Source of the DNA: an uncultured Bacteroidales bacterium
GTDB lineage: Bacteria > Bacteroidota > Bacteroidia > Bacteroidales > Tenuifilaceae
Direction of reading: 5' to 3'
Assembly: GCA_937915475.1 (NCBI GenBank)
Contig: CALGIR010000286.1
Span: 1 to 20,103, forward strand
DNA length: 20,103 bases
In this document: one piece after another, positions 1 to 7,995 of the stretch
Position numbering within the stretch: the stretch's first letter is position 1
Layout of the letters: the number at the start of each line of letters is the position of its first letter
The notes under the pieces: model-generated
Told to the model about the DNA's origin: nothing
Database searches by the model: none
Seen by the model: the letters and a program-made list of their open reading frames with translations, nothing else
Translations under genes and position numbers: made by a program

Positions 1-1971
1 ACCACGACCAGCCCTAATGGTCTGATCTTGTGTTACGAATGAACGCGCAAGAGTTTGTGTATTAAGATATGCCTGAATTTCGTCGGCCAGTTGTTGTTGT
101 GATTTATTTCTTTCATTGGGTTCATTTAGAATCATGTTAACAAAACCAGTATTCCTAGAACCAGACCACCCAGGTGATGCTAATGCAATTATAGCTTTGC
201 GCTCGGGCATAGTATCAATAAAACTAACAATGTTGCTAATGTACTCATCCATCATCTCAAATGAAGTCCCTTCTGGGGCTGTGGACGATATTCTTAGGCG
301 AGACTTATCTTCCATTGGGGCAAGTTCAGAGGGGATAATGCTTCCCAATCCTAGAATTAGAGCCAATGCTCCAATAATTACTGGAAAAGCAATCCACCTT
401 TTTGCCACAAATGCTGTGAGTGATCGCTCGTATGCACTGGAAAGTCGCTCAAAAAAGCCTCCAACAGCAGCAGCAAACCTTCCTTCCCTCTTTTTTACAC
501 TAAGAATGCGAACACTCATCATTGGAGTAAGAGTAAGCGCAACAAACGTTGAAATAATTACTGCTCCTGAGAGCACTATTCCAAACTCTCTAAAGAGCCT
601 TCCCGTTATGCCCTGCAAAAAAACTATGGGCAAGAAAACGGACACCAAGGTTATTGTGGTAGATATAATTGCAAAGAATATCTCTTTGGTCCCCGTATAT
701 CCAGCCTTAAAGGGATCCATACCCTTCTCAACCTTTGAGTAAATATTCTCCACCATAACAATAGCATCGTCAACCACAAGCCCCGTAGCAAGCACAATTC
801 CCAAAAGGGATAGGACATTTATTGAGAAGTCCATAATGTACATCACAAAAAACGACCCTATGAGAGAGATTGGGATTGTTAGCATTGGGATAAGCGTAAT
901 ACGCCACCTTCGGAGAAACACGAAAATAACAATAACCACTAGGACAAAAGCAATAAGAATGGTATCCCGTACCTCCTTAACCGCATTACGTATTGAGGTT
1001 GTTACGTCCATTGCTATATTAATGCGAATATCATCAGGCATTTCGCGCTTCATCTGCTCAAGCCTCTCGTAAACATTATCGGCTATCTCAATATAGTTAA
1101 CACCCGGTTGAGAGGTTAGCGCCACCCCAATTTGTGGGGTTCCAAAGTTTCCTCGTAGCAGTGAACGCTCGTTTTCTGCAGCCAGTTCTGCCCTTCCCAC
1201 GTCCTTCATTTTTACAGGAACACCCTGAACCTCTTTAATAATTAGATTATTAAAATCCTCCTCGGTTTCAAGCCTTCCTAACGTTCGTATTGATAGTTCA
1301 GTGTAGTAACCCTCGATAGTACCTGTGGGCAGCTCAATATTTTCGCGGGTTAGGGCTAGTCGAATATCCGAAGGGGTTAACTTGTAGGCTGCAAGTTTAT
1401 TGGGATCCAGACGCAATCGCATGGCGTATCGTTTTTCGCCCCAAATACCTACTTCGCTAATACCCGAAACGGTTTGTAGCCTTTCCTTAATAACATTATT
1501 TCCAAAATTGGATAAATCGAGTAAGTCTCTCGTATCACTCTGAACGGTCAGTATCATAATGGTTTCAGCATCAGCATCAGCCTTACTAACTACAGGGGCA
1601 TCAATATCCGGCGGTAGCCTTCTAACTGCTCGCGACACTTTATCCCTTACATCATTGGCAGCAGCCTCCATATCAACGCCTAACTGAAACTCAACCGTTA
1701 TTGAACTACGGCCATCAGCACTGCTTGATGTAATCGATTTAATTCCAGAAATTCCATTAATGGCAGCCTCAAGCGGTTCAGTTATCTGAGCCTCAATTAC
1801 GTCGGCATTAGCGCCGACGTAGGAAGTACTAACCGAAACAATGGGTGGATCCACACTGGGATACTCCCTAACCCCCAAAAATGTATAGCCAACCACCCCA
1901 AAAAGTATGATGATAATTGCAAATACTATGGTTAGTACTGGCCTGTTTATGCTAACTGTTGAAAGATTCAT
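1..1971 (-). CDS. RND multidrug efflux pump, inner-membrane subunit (AcrB/HAE-1 type), C-terminus cut by window edge
   Basis: The frame is open from the ATG at 1969-1971 to base 1, giving the first 657 residues of a protein that is normally about 1020-1060 long. It starts MNLSTVSINRPVLTIVFAII, the usual cytosolic helix plus TM1 of RND pumps. The periplasmic porter subdomains follow, with a YPSVDPPIVSVST stretch near residue 40, then TM2-TM6. GLVVDDAIVMVEN places the paired TM4 aspartates of proton relay at D401-D402. A hydrophilic cytosolic loop, TM7 and the start of the second periplasmic half (SELAPMEDKS) come next. By family knowledge it exports hydrophobic or amphiphilic compounds using the proton gradient, together with an adaptor and a TolC channel. 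It lies 55 bases after its adaptor, which is broken. No TolC gene is seen next to this pair. The pump itself shows no disruption in the visible part. Confidence 0.95.
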   Translation of the reverse strand, partial: MNLSTVSINRPVLTIVFAIIIILFGVVGYTFLGVREYPSVDPPIVSVSTSYVGANADVIEAQITEPLEAAINGISGIKSITSSSADGRSSITVEFQLGVDMEAAANDVRDKVSRAVRRLPPDIDAPVVSKADADAETIMILTVQSDTRDLLDLSNFGNNVIKERLQTVSGISEVGIWGEKRYAMRLRLDPNKLAAYKLTPSDIRLALTRENIELPTGTIEGYYTELSIRTLGRLETEEDFNNLIIKEVQGVPVKMKDVGRAELAAENERSLLRGNFGTPQIGVALTSQPGVNYIEIADNVYERLEQMKREMPDDIRINIAMDVTTSIRNAVKEVRDTILIAFVLVVIVIFVFLRRWRITLIPMLTIPISLIGSFFVMYIMDFSINVLSLLGIVLATGLVVDDAIVMVENIYSKVEKGMDPFKAGYTGTKEIFFAIISTTITLVSVFLPIVFLQGITGRLFREFGIVLSGAVIISTFVALTLTPMMSVRILSVKKREGRFAAAVGGFFERLSSAYERSLTAFVAKRWIAFPVIIGALALILGLGSIIPSELAPMEDKSRLRISSTAPEGTSFEMMDEYISNIVSFIDTMPERKAIIALASPGWSGSRNTGFVNMILNEPNERNKSQQQLADEIQAYLNTQTLARSFVTQDQTIRAGRG

Positions 1972-2026
1972 CTAATGTAAGTTGAATGTTTAAAAATGAG
2001 GAGACTATGGATACGGGCTAATATAC

Positions 2027-3035
2027 CTACCAGCTTTCAACAATGTTAGCTGATACGGGTGTTCCCTCCCTTACCTGGAGTAGGCCAGACAATAGTAGCG
2101 TATCGCCAGGATTTATACCTGATACTATTTCAACCGCTGTTGAAGTACGCACGCCAGTTTCTACTGGAACAAAGGCAGCCTTACCGTTACGTGCAAGCAC
2201 AACATTTTGCCCTCCTAAAACTGGCACGAGTGCATTTGGTGAAATCAGCAAAGTTTCGGGACTTCCATTAATGGTGAACGATACCCTTGCGAATGAACCT
2301 GGAATTAGCTCACCCTTTATGTTTGAGCAAATTGCACGTACCTTAAGGGCACGCGTTTGCAAGTCGATAACCGACTCGGTTGCGTATATTTTTGCGTTGT
2401 ATTCCGTTGGGTAGTTGCCCAAGGTAAAGGTAACCTCTTTGCCTACCTTTACGCCATAGGCGTATCGCTCGGGCACAGAGAACTCTAGCCTTAATGGATT
2501 AACCTGTATAAGTGTTGCCAAGATAGTGTTTGCCCCAATCGAAAGGGGCACGAATCTCGGCTTTCTGTATTTGGGCTTCAGATAGCTTAATATCAGCCTT
2601 AATACCATCAACTTTATTTAGGGCAACATCCAAATCTTGCTGGCTTAGAGCATTAATCTCCTTTAGCCTTTGCTTACGCTGTAAGTCGTCCTCAACTAAT
2701 TTTAAATCTGATTTTAGCTTCTCAAGTTTGGCTCGGATTTCACTGTCGTTAACACGAGCAAGTAGTTGACCTTTTTTTACCGAACTACCCTCAATAAGGT
2801 GGAATTCGATTAACTTTCCAGTTGTCTCAGCTCTTAGTTCAACCTCCTCGCCAGGCAATAGAGTTCCAGACAAAGAAAGCCCCTGTGTTAAAGGTTGCAG
2901 GTTTACCACATAGGCTTCAACCGCCAAACCTGAGCGCATACGCTGATTTCCGGTTTCACTATTCTCTTTATCACCACATGAAGAGAGAAGCAATACAAAC
3001 AAAGTTGTTGCTAAAAGTAAATTTTGCTTTGCCAT
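2027..3035 (-). pseudogene. RND efflux periplasmic adaptor (membrane fusion protein), frameshifted with missing sequence
   Basis: Two overlapping frames together make one adaptor protein. The first (2499-3035) starts with a lipoprotein signal (MAKQNLLLATTLFVLLLSSC, Cys20). It then has the first lipoyl half (LSLSGTLLPGEEVELRAE), a coiled-coil hairpin (about residues 90-160) and the return strand KAEIRAPFD, and then runs into an unrelated tail and a stop. The second frame supplies IGANTILATLIQVNPLRLEF, the beta-barrel and the membrane-proximal domain, ending at 2027-2029; its ATG at 2611 is only an out-of-frame shadow. In relatives, and in the intact adaptor at 9314-10327, about 14-16 residues lie between the RAPFD-like and IGANTIL-like segments. 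They are absent here, and the net loss is 2 modulo 3 bases, so the junction near 2530-2545 looks like a small deletion. The protein could not fold a complete lipoyl domain. Either the gene is decayed or the assembly dropped about 45-50 bases. Confidence 0.85.
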
Positions 3036-3068
3036 TTAAGTATTTAATAATGTGAATATTTTATTGTG

Positions 3069-3076
3069 CTAATATA
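3069..3076 (-). promoter_or_regulatory. Weak candidate -7 promoter element for the adaptor/RND pair
   Basis: Read on the minus strand this is TATATTAG, five of six fixed positions of the Bacteroidota -7 element TAnnTTTG, about 33 bases before the adaptor ATG. No clear -33 TTTG is visible, so this is tentative. Confidence 0.28.
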
Positions 3077-3168
3077 AGACAACGATACACTGAAAAGGTT
3101 TATGGATCCCGAATCTTTTTTTGAATGGTCAGAATAATCTACACCTATTTGCATAGCAGATAGAAGGC

Positions 3169-4422
3169 CTACTTTTTACGCCTCCAGAACAAAAAACCTT
3201 TTCGAAGAAAAAGGCCATAAATCATTCTTACGGTTGATGATTTTTCAACCAAAGGGATAAGTACACTTGTAAAAATAATGCTAATTAAAATTACGGCATA
3301 GGTAATATCGCGTATAAACTCACCTCCCACTACACCTTGCTGTAAAGGTAACGATGCCAATACCGCCGCAGCAAGTCCCTTTGGGACCATTATGCTCATC
3401 ATGGTTAAATCGGAAGTGGCAAAAGGTTTACGTACCGAAAACTTTACAACGGGCACCCTAAAAGTGAAGATAATGATTGTAACCAAAAGACCTAAAACTA
3501 ATGCCCACAGATTTTGTAGCTGGATTGAAAGCCCTATATAAATAAAAAAGAAGGTTTTGAGTAAAAAAACTATTTCGGAGAAAAAAATCTTTTCGGTGTC
3601 ATTTAAACTAATTGGCTCAGAGGCAATGTATCTTTTTAATAGACTTACGTTGAAAACCTCAATATTGGCGAGTGTTATCCCAAAAGCCAGTGCAGAAATA
3701 GCTCCACTGAAGCCAAACATCTCGGCAATTCCGAAAATAATAAAAACAAAGGCTGGGGTTGTAAAAATGGTATTCCGAATTGTTCTAACCCTATTTAACA
3801 GGACTGACCAAACCAAAGCGCCCAGCCACCCCATTACCGCTGCAAGAATAAACGATGATATTATTTTGCCAACAATTAACCCTATTTTAACCTCTTCAAC
3901 CTGAAATGTTTCTAACAAAGCCAGCGCAAATATTATGCAAAGTACATCGCTTATGGCTGACTCTAGGACGAGTATGGTTCTAGAGGCATCGTTCATTCTG
4001 AGCTGTTGAACCATGGGAATTACCACAGCTGAAGATGTGCCACCAAGTATGGTTCCTAACATAAACCCAGCAACAGGATGCAATCCGAAAAGGAGCCATG
4101 AGATTAGCCCAACAATAATTGTTGTAACAAAAAAGTTGGTTGTCGTAAGAGCCGTTGTTCCCTTAATTGCATTCTTCAGCGTATCGAAACGCAATGCCAA
4201 TCCACCCTCGAATAAAATAATTACAAGTGTAATGGTAGTAAACATGGGACCAGCAATGCCAAAATCCTCAGGTGAAATTATGCCAAAAATTGGACCCAAA
4301 AGTAATCCAATAAGCATAAGTAGCAACACATCGGGAATTCGCTTACGCTCAAATATCCCTGTAAAAAGATGCGATATAAATACGATAAGACCTACAAAAA
4401 CTATTACACCTGCATTTTCCAT
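3169..4422 (-). CDS. Cation/proton antiporter, CPA (Na+/H+ exchanger) family
   Basis: This 417-residue protein is almost entirely membrane segments, about 12-13 helices, with a short basic C-terminus (FLFWRRKK) and no cytosolic RCK/TrkA domain. Family hallmarks are a TM2-like IPDVLLLMLIGLLLGPIFG segment, LFEGGLALRF, GTILGGTSSAVVIPM (the unwound TM4-like helix) and ESAISDVLCI at residues 154-163, which carries the ion-binding aspartate D159. In typical electroneutral CPA1 exchangers the residue before that Asp is Asn; here it is Ser158. Family knowledge supports exchange of Na+ or K+ for H+ at the inner membrane; the ion cannot be read from sequence. Its ATG lies only 5 bases after the stop of the upstream endonuclease-fold gene, so the two are almost certainly co-transcribed. 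No convincing terminator follows. Confidence 0.92.
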   Translation of the reverse strand: MENAGVIVFVGLIVFISHLFTGIFERKRIPDVLLLMLIGLLLGPIFGIISPEDFGIAGPMFTTITLVIILFEGGLALRFDTLKNAIKGTTALTTTNFFVTTIIVGLISWLLFGLHPVAGFMLGTILGGTSSAVVIPMVQQLRMNDASRTILVLESAISDVLCIIFALALLETFQVEEVKIGLIVGKIISSFILAAVMGWLGALVWSVLLNRVRTIRNTIFTTPAFVFIIFGIAEMFGFSGAISALAFGITLANIEVFNVSLLKRYIASEPISLNDTEKIFFSEIVFLLKTFFFIYIGLSIQLQNLWALVLGLLVTIIIFTFRVPVVKFSVRKPFATSDLTMMSIMVPKGLAAAVLASLPLQQGVVGGEFIRDITYAVILISIIFTSVLIPLVEKSSTVRMIYGLFLRKGFLFWRRKK

Positions 4423-4427
4423 AACTG

Positions 4428-5480
4428 CTATCGATTAGGAAAGAGGTCCATATATATTGGCAGGTGATCGCTATAACCTCCATGATACTTAAACCCTATA
4501 TAAGTTCTGAATGGAACTACTCCAACAAACCGTTCGTCTTTCTCAAGCAAAAAATCGGCCTCATATATCTTACCTCCATCGGGGGTAGTATAAACTCCAT
4601 GCTTTGCATTGAGCAGCCCTTTTGAAACAATCATCATATCAATAATCTCCCATGCCCCTTGAAACTTAAGAGTTCCCTCACCTTTAGCCACGTAAGGATA
4701 GTGCAAATTATATAAACCGTCAGCGGTAAAAGGCTTTTCTGGAAGGGATGCAACCAAACCTTCAACCAGAGGTCTGCTATCGGGGGTATCATTAAAATCG
4801 CCCATAACAATTATGCGGGCATCGGGATGAAATATTTTTATGGAATCGACCTTTTGCCTTACTAGTTTTCCAGCTGCTATTCGACCAGGTTCGCTAGCCA
4901 GCGCCCCGCCATACTTGGATGGCCAGTGGTTAACAAAAACATGAAGTGTATCAAGCCCATCAATAATGCCACGTGCATAGAGCACATCGCGCGTTGCGCG
5001 ATCGGGATTATCGGGGTACGATACCCTAAAAAAACGCTCCTCTTCAACAGTAAACTGATCGGGTCGATAAATTAATGCAACATCTATGCCCCTAAAATCA
5101 GGGGAGTCACGATGCACAATTTTGTAGTTAAATTTAGAGAGAGGAGTATGCTTAGTTATCCGCTCAATCACAAACCTATTCTCTATCTCGCAAAAGCCAA
5201 CCATTGTGGGAGGTTCCCACTCACCAACAGCAGTAATAACCTTATATATATTGTTAACCTTATCGGTCATCTTGCGCCATGTCCAATAGCGTGAACCTTG
5301 AGGAGTAAACTCATCATCGTTCGTAAGACTATCGTTAAACGGATCGAATAAGTTTTCTACGTTGTAAAACATTAATCTATACCTGTCCTGTGCAAATAAT
5401 CCGTTAGAGAGTAGGGCTAATACCGCCACAAGGAGCACTAAATGGATTACTGACCTATAAGTATCTTTTAATAAATACAT
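4428..5480 (-). CDS. Secreted endonuclease/exonuclease/phosphatase-fold protein
   Basis: The 350-residue protein has an N-terminal hydrophobic signal (about residues 11-30, likely cleaved after LFA at Q31). The catalytic fold of the EEP (DNase I-like) superfamily follows. FYNVENLFD (38-46) and CEIEN (97-101) supply metal-binding Asn/Glu residues, RGIDVALIY (130-138) is conserved, and NHWPSK (184-189), GDFND (227-231) and SDHLP (337-341) supply the catalytic His, Asp/Asn and the final Asp-His pair. All key residues are present, so an active Mg2+-dependent phosphodiesterase or phosphatase in the periplasm or outside the cell is expected. The substrate (extracellular DNA, phospholipid or other phosphoester) is not evident. 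It is the first gene of a two-gene operon with the antiporter and has a perfect -7 promoter element about 57 bases upstream. Confidence 0.93.
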   Translation of the reverse strand: MYLLKDTYRSVIHLVLLVAVLALLSNGLFAQDRYRLMFYNVENLFDPFNDSLTNDDEFTPQGSRYWTWRKMTDKVNNIYKVITAVGEWEPPTMVGFCEIENRFVIERITKHTPLSKFNYKIVHRDSPDFRGIDVALIYRPDQFTVEEERFFRVSYPDNPDRATRDVLYARGIIDGLDTLHVFVNHWPSKYGGALASEPGRIAAGKLVRQKVDSIKIFHPDARIIVMGDFNDTPDSRPLVEGLVASLPEKPFTADGLYNLHYPYVAKGEGTLKFQGAWEIIDMMIVSKGLLNAKHGVYTTPDGGKIYEADFLLEKDERFVGVVPFRTYIGFKYHGGYSDHLPIYMDLFPNR

Positions 5481-5536
5481 TACTAAACAGTATTAATGAG
5501 TGATTTAAAGCGCAAACAAAAATTGTATCCGCAGCT

Positions 5537-5544
5537 CAAATATA
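5537..5544 (-). promoter_or_regulatory. Promoter -7 element of the endonuclease-fold/antiporter operon
   Basis: Read on the minus strand the site is TATATTTG, a perfect match to the Bacteroidota -7 consensus TAnnTTTG. It sits 57 bases before the ATG at 5480, predicting a leader of about 50 bases. The -33 TTTG element is not obvious. Confidence 0.55.
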
Positions 5545-5574
5545 TTAAGATTTTTATGATTGACCACTTTACTT

Positions 5575-7008
5575 TTACTCCTCTTCTTCCTCTTCCACCC
5601 ATTCGTATGCACCCATATCTGGATTGTTATCGGAAATACGACTAACATTATTCAAGTCAAAGGGATATTTGAGAGCAAACTCCATTAGTCCGGCATTAAT
5701 GGCAGGACTCTCCGATTCGAGTTGGAAGTCTTGCCCATAAGGATCGATAAATAAAGGTTTGTCGAAGATCACATTAATAAATTTTGAGGAATCAGAAAGA
5801 TTATCAAAACGGATCAAAGAGTTTTCGAAATGGTAAATAAACGGAGAGTTAATTGGTTGACCATAGTATGAATTGACTAGTTCAACCTCATTGGATCTAG
5901 AACCGTAAATAATAGAATTAGTAAATGAAGCCTCCAATCCGTATTCGGCTATTTCAACATCACCTGAAGCAGTTTGGTATAAATAATAATTTGCAAGCAA
6001 AAGTGCGGGACCTGTTCTAGTAATATATTGTCCCCAATAGTTTGCAATAGTACAATGAGAAAAATTATAGGTACCCGCTGCCAATGATAAACACATCTCC
6101 TTAGCATTGGCAAAAAGGCAATTACCCGATTCAATGCTCGCTCCCCTGGCATCAATTGCCATATAGCTCATATTCCTAATTATTGAATTGGTTATTGTTA
6201 AAGTCTGAAAATCTGGATTTGCAAAAGGAAGTATATTGATACCCGTAATAGCATTGGAAATAATTGCCCAATTAATTATGTTGCTATGGCTAGATGATGT
6301 AAGCCAAATCCCGCCCCATTGCCCAGGTTTGTCTCTGTAAAAAAGTTCCAATCTATCGCCTTCGAAAACAACTGGATTTTCAGGTTCTCCATTTACCACT
6401 AATTTACCATCAACTAGTATCCAAGCGCCATTATGAGAGTGTATTCGGACGCCTGGCTCAATGGTCAACTCAACATCAGGTTTCACCCATAAATAGTCGT
6501 ATATTAGGTATGGCTTATCAGCAGTAAAAGTAGTTGACACGAATAGTGTGTCGGCTTTATAAAGATGCATATCCTGTCCCCAGCTAATAAGCTTCACATC
6601 CTGAATATTGCCATTGGTCTCAAATACTATGGAGTCTGATACTAGCATTGGAGCATCCTCATTTGTTGGATCAACAGTAACCTCAACAAACACAAACAGG
6701 CTATCCTTGCCCCTAAGTAGGATATCGCGAGCATGATCTGTAGGCTGACCATCAACATTTATGCGATAAGCCGAGGAGTTTCCTCCCATAAGCCTTACCG
6801 ATGAAATATTGATATCGCTACGATTACGATTATAAACCTTTAAACTCCTTGTGGCAGAGCCTATTGTTGTGAATACTGTATCAAAAACTACAGTATCAGT
6901 ACTAAAATCTAACTTAAAGGAGGGATTAGATGAGATTGGATCCTTTTGGCACGATGCAAGCCAAATACCAATAACCAATAATAGAATGGGGATTAATGCT
7001 TTTTTCAT
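5575..7008 (-). CDS. Outer-membrane lipoprotein with right-handed parallel beta-helix
   Basis: This 477-residue protein begins with a lipoprotein signal ending in LASC (Cys20). Residues about 30-150 look like an immunoglobulin-like beta domain (FSTDTVVFDTVFTTIGSATR, a pattern shared by Bacteroidota cell-surface proteins). From about 165 to 440 there are short repeated strands with turns such as VKPDVELTIEPGVRIHSHNG, LVVNGEPENPVVFEGD and TNSIIRN, typical of parallel beta-helices of the pectate-lyase/NosD type. A PAINAG...D...PDMGAYEW ending is common at the end of such helices. No catalytic residues can be assigned, so the role is unknown; carbohydrate binding or surface adhesion would be guesses. 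The protein ends in six consecutive Glu codons. The gene appears to be a single transcription unit with its own -7 element. Confidence 0.88.
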   Translation of the reverse strand: MKKALIPILLLVIGIWLASCQKDPISSNPSFKLDFSTDTVVFDTVFTTIGSATRSLKVYNRNRSDINISSVRLMGGNSSAYRINVDGQPTDHARDILLRGKDSLFVFVEVTVDPTNEDAPMLVSDSIVFETNGNIQDVKLISWGQDMHLYKADTLFVSTTFTADKPYLIYDYLWVKPDVELTIEPGVRIHSHNGAWILVDGKLVVNGEPENPVVFEGDRLELFYRDKPGQWGGIWLTSSSHSNIINWAIISNAITGINILPFANPDFQTLTITNSIIRNMSYMAIDARGASIESGNCLFANAKEMCLSLAAGTYNFSHCTIANYWGQYITRTGPALLLANYYLYQTASGDVEIAEYGLEASFTNSIIYGSRSNEVELVNSYYGQPINSPFIYHFENSLIRFDNLSDSSKFINVIFDKPLFIDPYGQDFQLESESPAINAGLMEFALKYPFDLNNVSRISDNNPDMGAYEWVEEEEEE

Positions 7009-7063
7009 TAAGACTTTATTGTTACCAAATAATACGATGTTAATAGCCTAAGATAATAACCAA

Positions 7064-7071
7064 CAAAGATA
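7064..7071 (-). promoter_or_regulatory. Promoter -7 element of the beta-helix lipoprotein gene
   Basis: On the minus strand the site reads TATCTTTG, a perfect TAnnTTTG match, 56 bases before the ATG at 7008. It is divergent from the TetR promoter in the same 272-base intergenic region. No clean -33 element was seen. Confidence 0.5.
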
Positions 7072-7224
7072 AATAATATTGCATGCCAACTCTACCAATA
7101 ACTAGAATATATGCTACAGAGGAAATTGGTTTAACTCCGTTTTAAGCAGGTTGATTTACTTCCCAATTCTTGTTAAATCATAGTTTACAAACAAAAATTA
7201 CAACTCTTTAACACTGAAAACTAT

Positions 7225-7237
7225 TTTAAGGCTTAAA
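7225..7237. promoter_or_regulatory. Candidate TetR operator (13-base palindrome)
   Basis: TTTAAG-G-CTTAAA is a perfect palindrome with 6-base arms around one central G. It ends six bases before the -7 element of the TetR gene, in the spacer between the -33 and -7 regions, where a bound repressor would block RNA polymerase. An AT-rich palindrome of this size can arise by chance, so assignment to the adjacent regulator is inference. Confidence 0.35.
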
Positions 7238-7243
7238 GTTTTC

Positions 7244-7251
7244 TACCTTTG
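7244..7251 (+). promoter_or_regulatory. Promoter -7 element of the TetR/efflux operon
   Basis: TACCTTTG matches TAnnTTTG perfectly and lies 29 bases before the TetR ATG, predicting a leader of about 20-25 bases. The palindrome at 7225-7237 adjoins it. Confidence 0.6.
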
Positions 7252-7280
7252 TCGGCTAGTTATTCAGGCTAAAATAAGAA

Positions 7281-7898
7281 ATGGACATACGAGAAAAAAT
7301 ACTTGATGGCGCTGGGAGTCTCTTTATTAAAGAGGGAATTAGGTTAGTAACCATGGACTCTATTGCACAATCTCTTGGCATTTCGAAGAGAACAATTTAC
7401 GAAAACTTTAAGGATAAAGAGGATTTAATACACAACTTTTTAACCAGAGACGTTAATACACACAAGAATGACCTTATTAAAATTGGACAAAGTTCTACTA
7501 ATGTGATTGAGTCTCTATTTGAGTTTGGCAAATACGATAGTGATGCTTTTGCAAAGATTAATCCGATTTTTTTCGACGATTTAAAAAAATATTACTCGGA
7601 GATGTTTGAGTCAATAAAGAAAAGAGAGAAAATTGGTAATGGAGAAATATCGTACTTAATACTAAAAAGGGGGGTTAATGAGGGTACCTTTGTAAAGACT
7701 ATTGATATTGACATAGTGAATACTTTTATACATACAACCATGAGCCATTTTTTTAAAAGGGATGAGCAGGATTCTATCCCACACTCAAAAGTATGGTCTT
7801 CTGTTTTTCTCCCTTATATAAGGGGTATTTGTACTGAAAAAGGTATTGAGTATTTAAATAGTTTCTTAGCCAAAAACAAAAACTCTAACAACGAATAA
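7281..7898 (+). CDS. TetR/AcrR-family transcriptional regulator
   Basis: This 205-residue protein has a standard N-terminal TetR DNA-binding domain. Helix 1 contains EKILDGAGSLFIKEGI. The helix-turn-helix spans residues 22-43 (VTMDSIAQSLGISKRTIYEN), followed by the conserved FKDKEDLI. The C-terminal 150 residues are helical and divergent, as expected for the ligand-binding and dimer domain. It is the first gene before TolC-, adaptor- and RND-type genes on the same strand, so it is most likely the local repressor of this pump and of itself. The ligand is unknown. The start is supported by the -7 element 29 bases upstream. The 97-base gap to the TolC-like gene contains no clear promoter, so read-through from the TetR promoter is plausible. 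Confidence 0.93.
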   Translation: MDIREKILDGAGSLFIKEGIRLVTMDSIAQSLGISKRTIYENFKDKEDLIHNFLTRDVNTHKNDLIKIGQSSTNVIESLFEFGKYDSDAFAKINPIFFDDLKKYYSEMFESIKKREKIGNGEISYLILKRGVNEGTFVKTIDIDIVNTFIHTTMSHFFKRDEQDSIPHSKVWSSVFLPYIRGICTEKGIEYLNSFLAKNKNSNNE

Positions 7899-7995
7899 AG
7901 TTTTCATTGGGAATGTGAACCTTAATCGTAAAATAAAGTTTTAGTTACCAAACAAATATTTTAAATGAAAATAGGATAAAAACAACTTACAACAC

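Noticed and set aside
116..1072. Plus-strand open frames at 116-742 and 836-1072
   Set aside because: They lie opposite the RND pump gene, whose minus-strand frame is continuous and carries clear family motifs; these frames have no recognisable domain.
2499..2611. Programmed ribosomal frameshift in the adaptor gene
   Set aside because: A shift alone would not restore the 14-16 residues of the lipoyl domain that are missing at the junction, so loss of sequence is the better explanation.
3145..3163. Hairpin CTATTTGC/GCAGATAG after the antiporter gene as a terminator
   Set aside because: Eight-base stem with one mismatch and no T-tract in the minus direction; not convincing.
7894..7942. Direct repeat AATAAAGTTTT (7894-7904 and 7932-7942) between TetR and TolC-like genes
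   Set aside because: Simple AT-rich 11-mers are common in such DNA, and spacing does not match a known regulator site; could not be told from chance.
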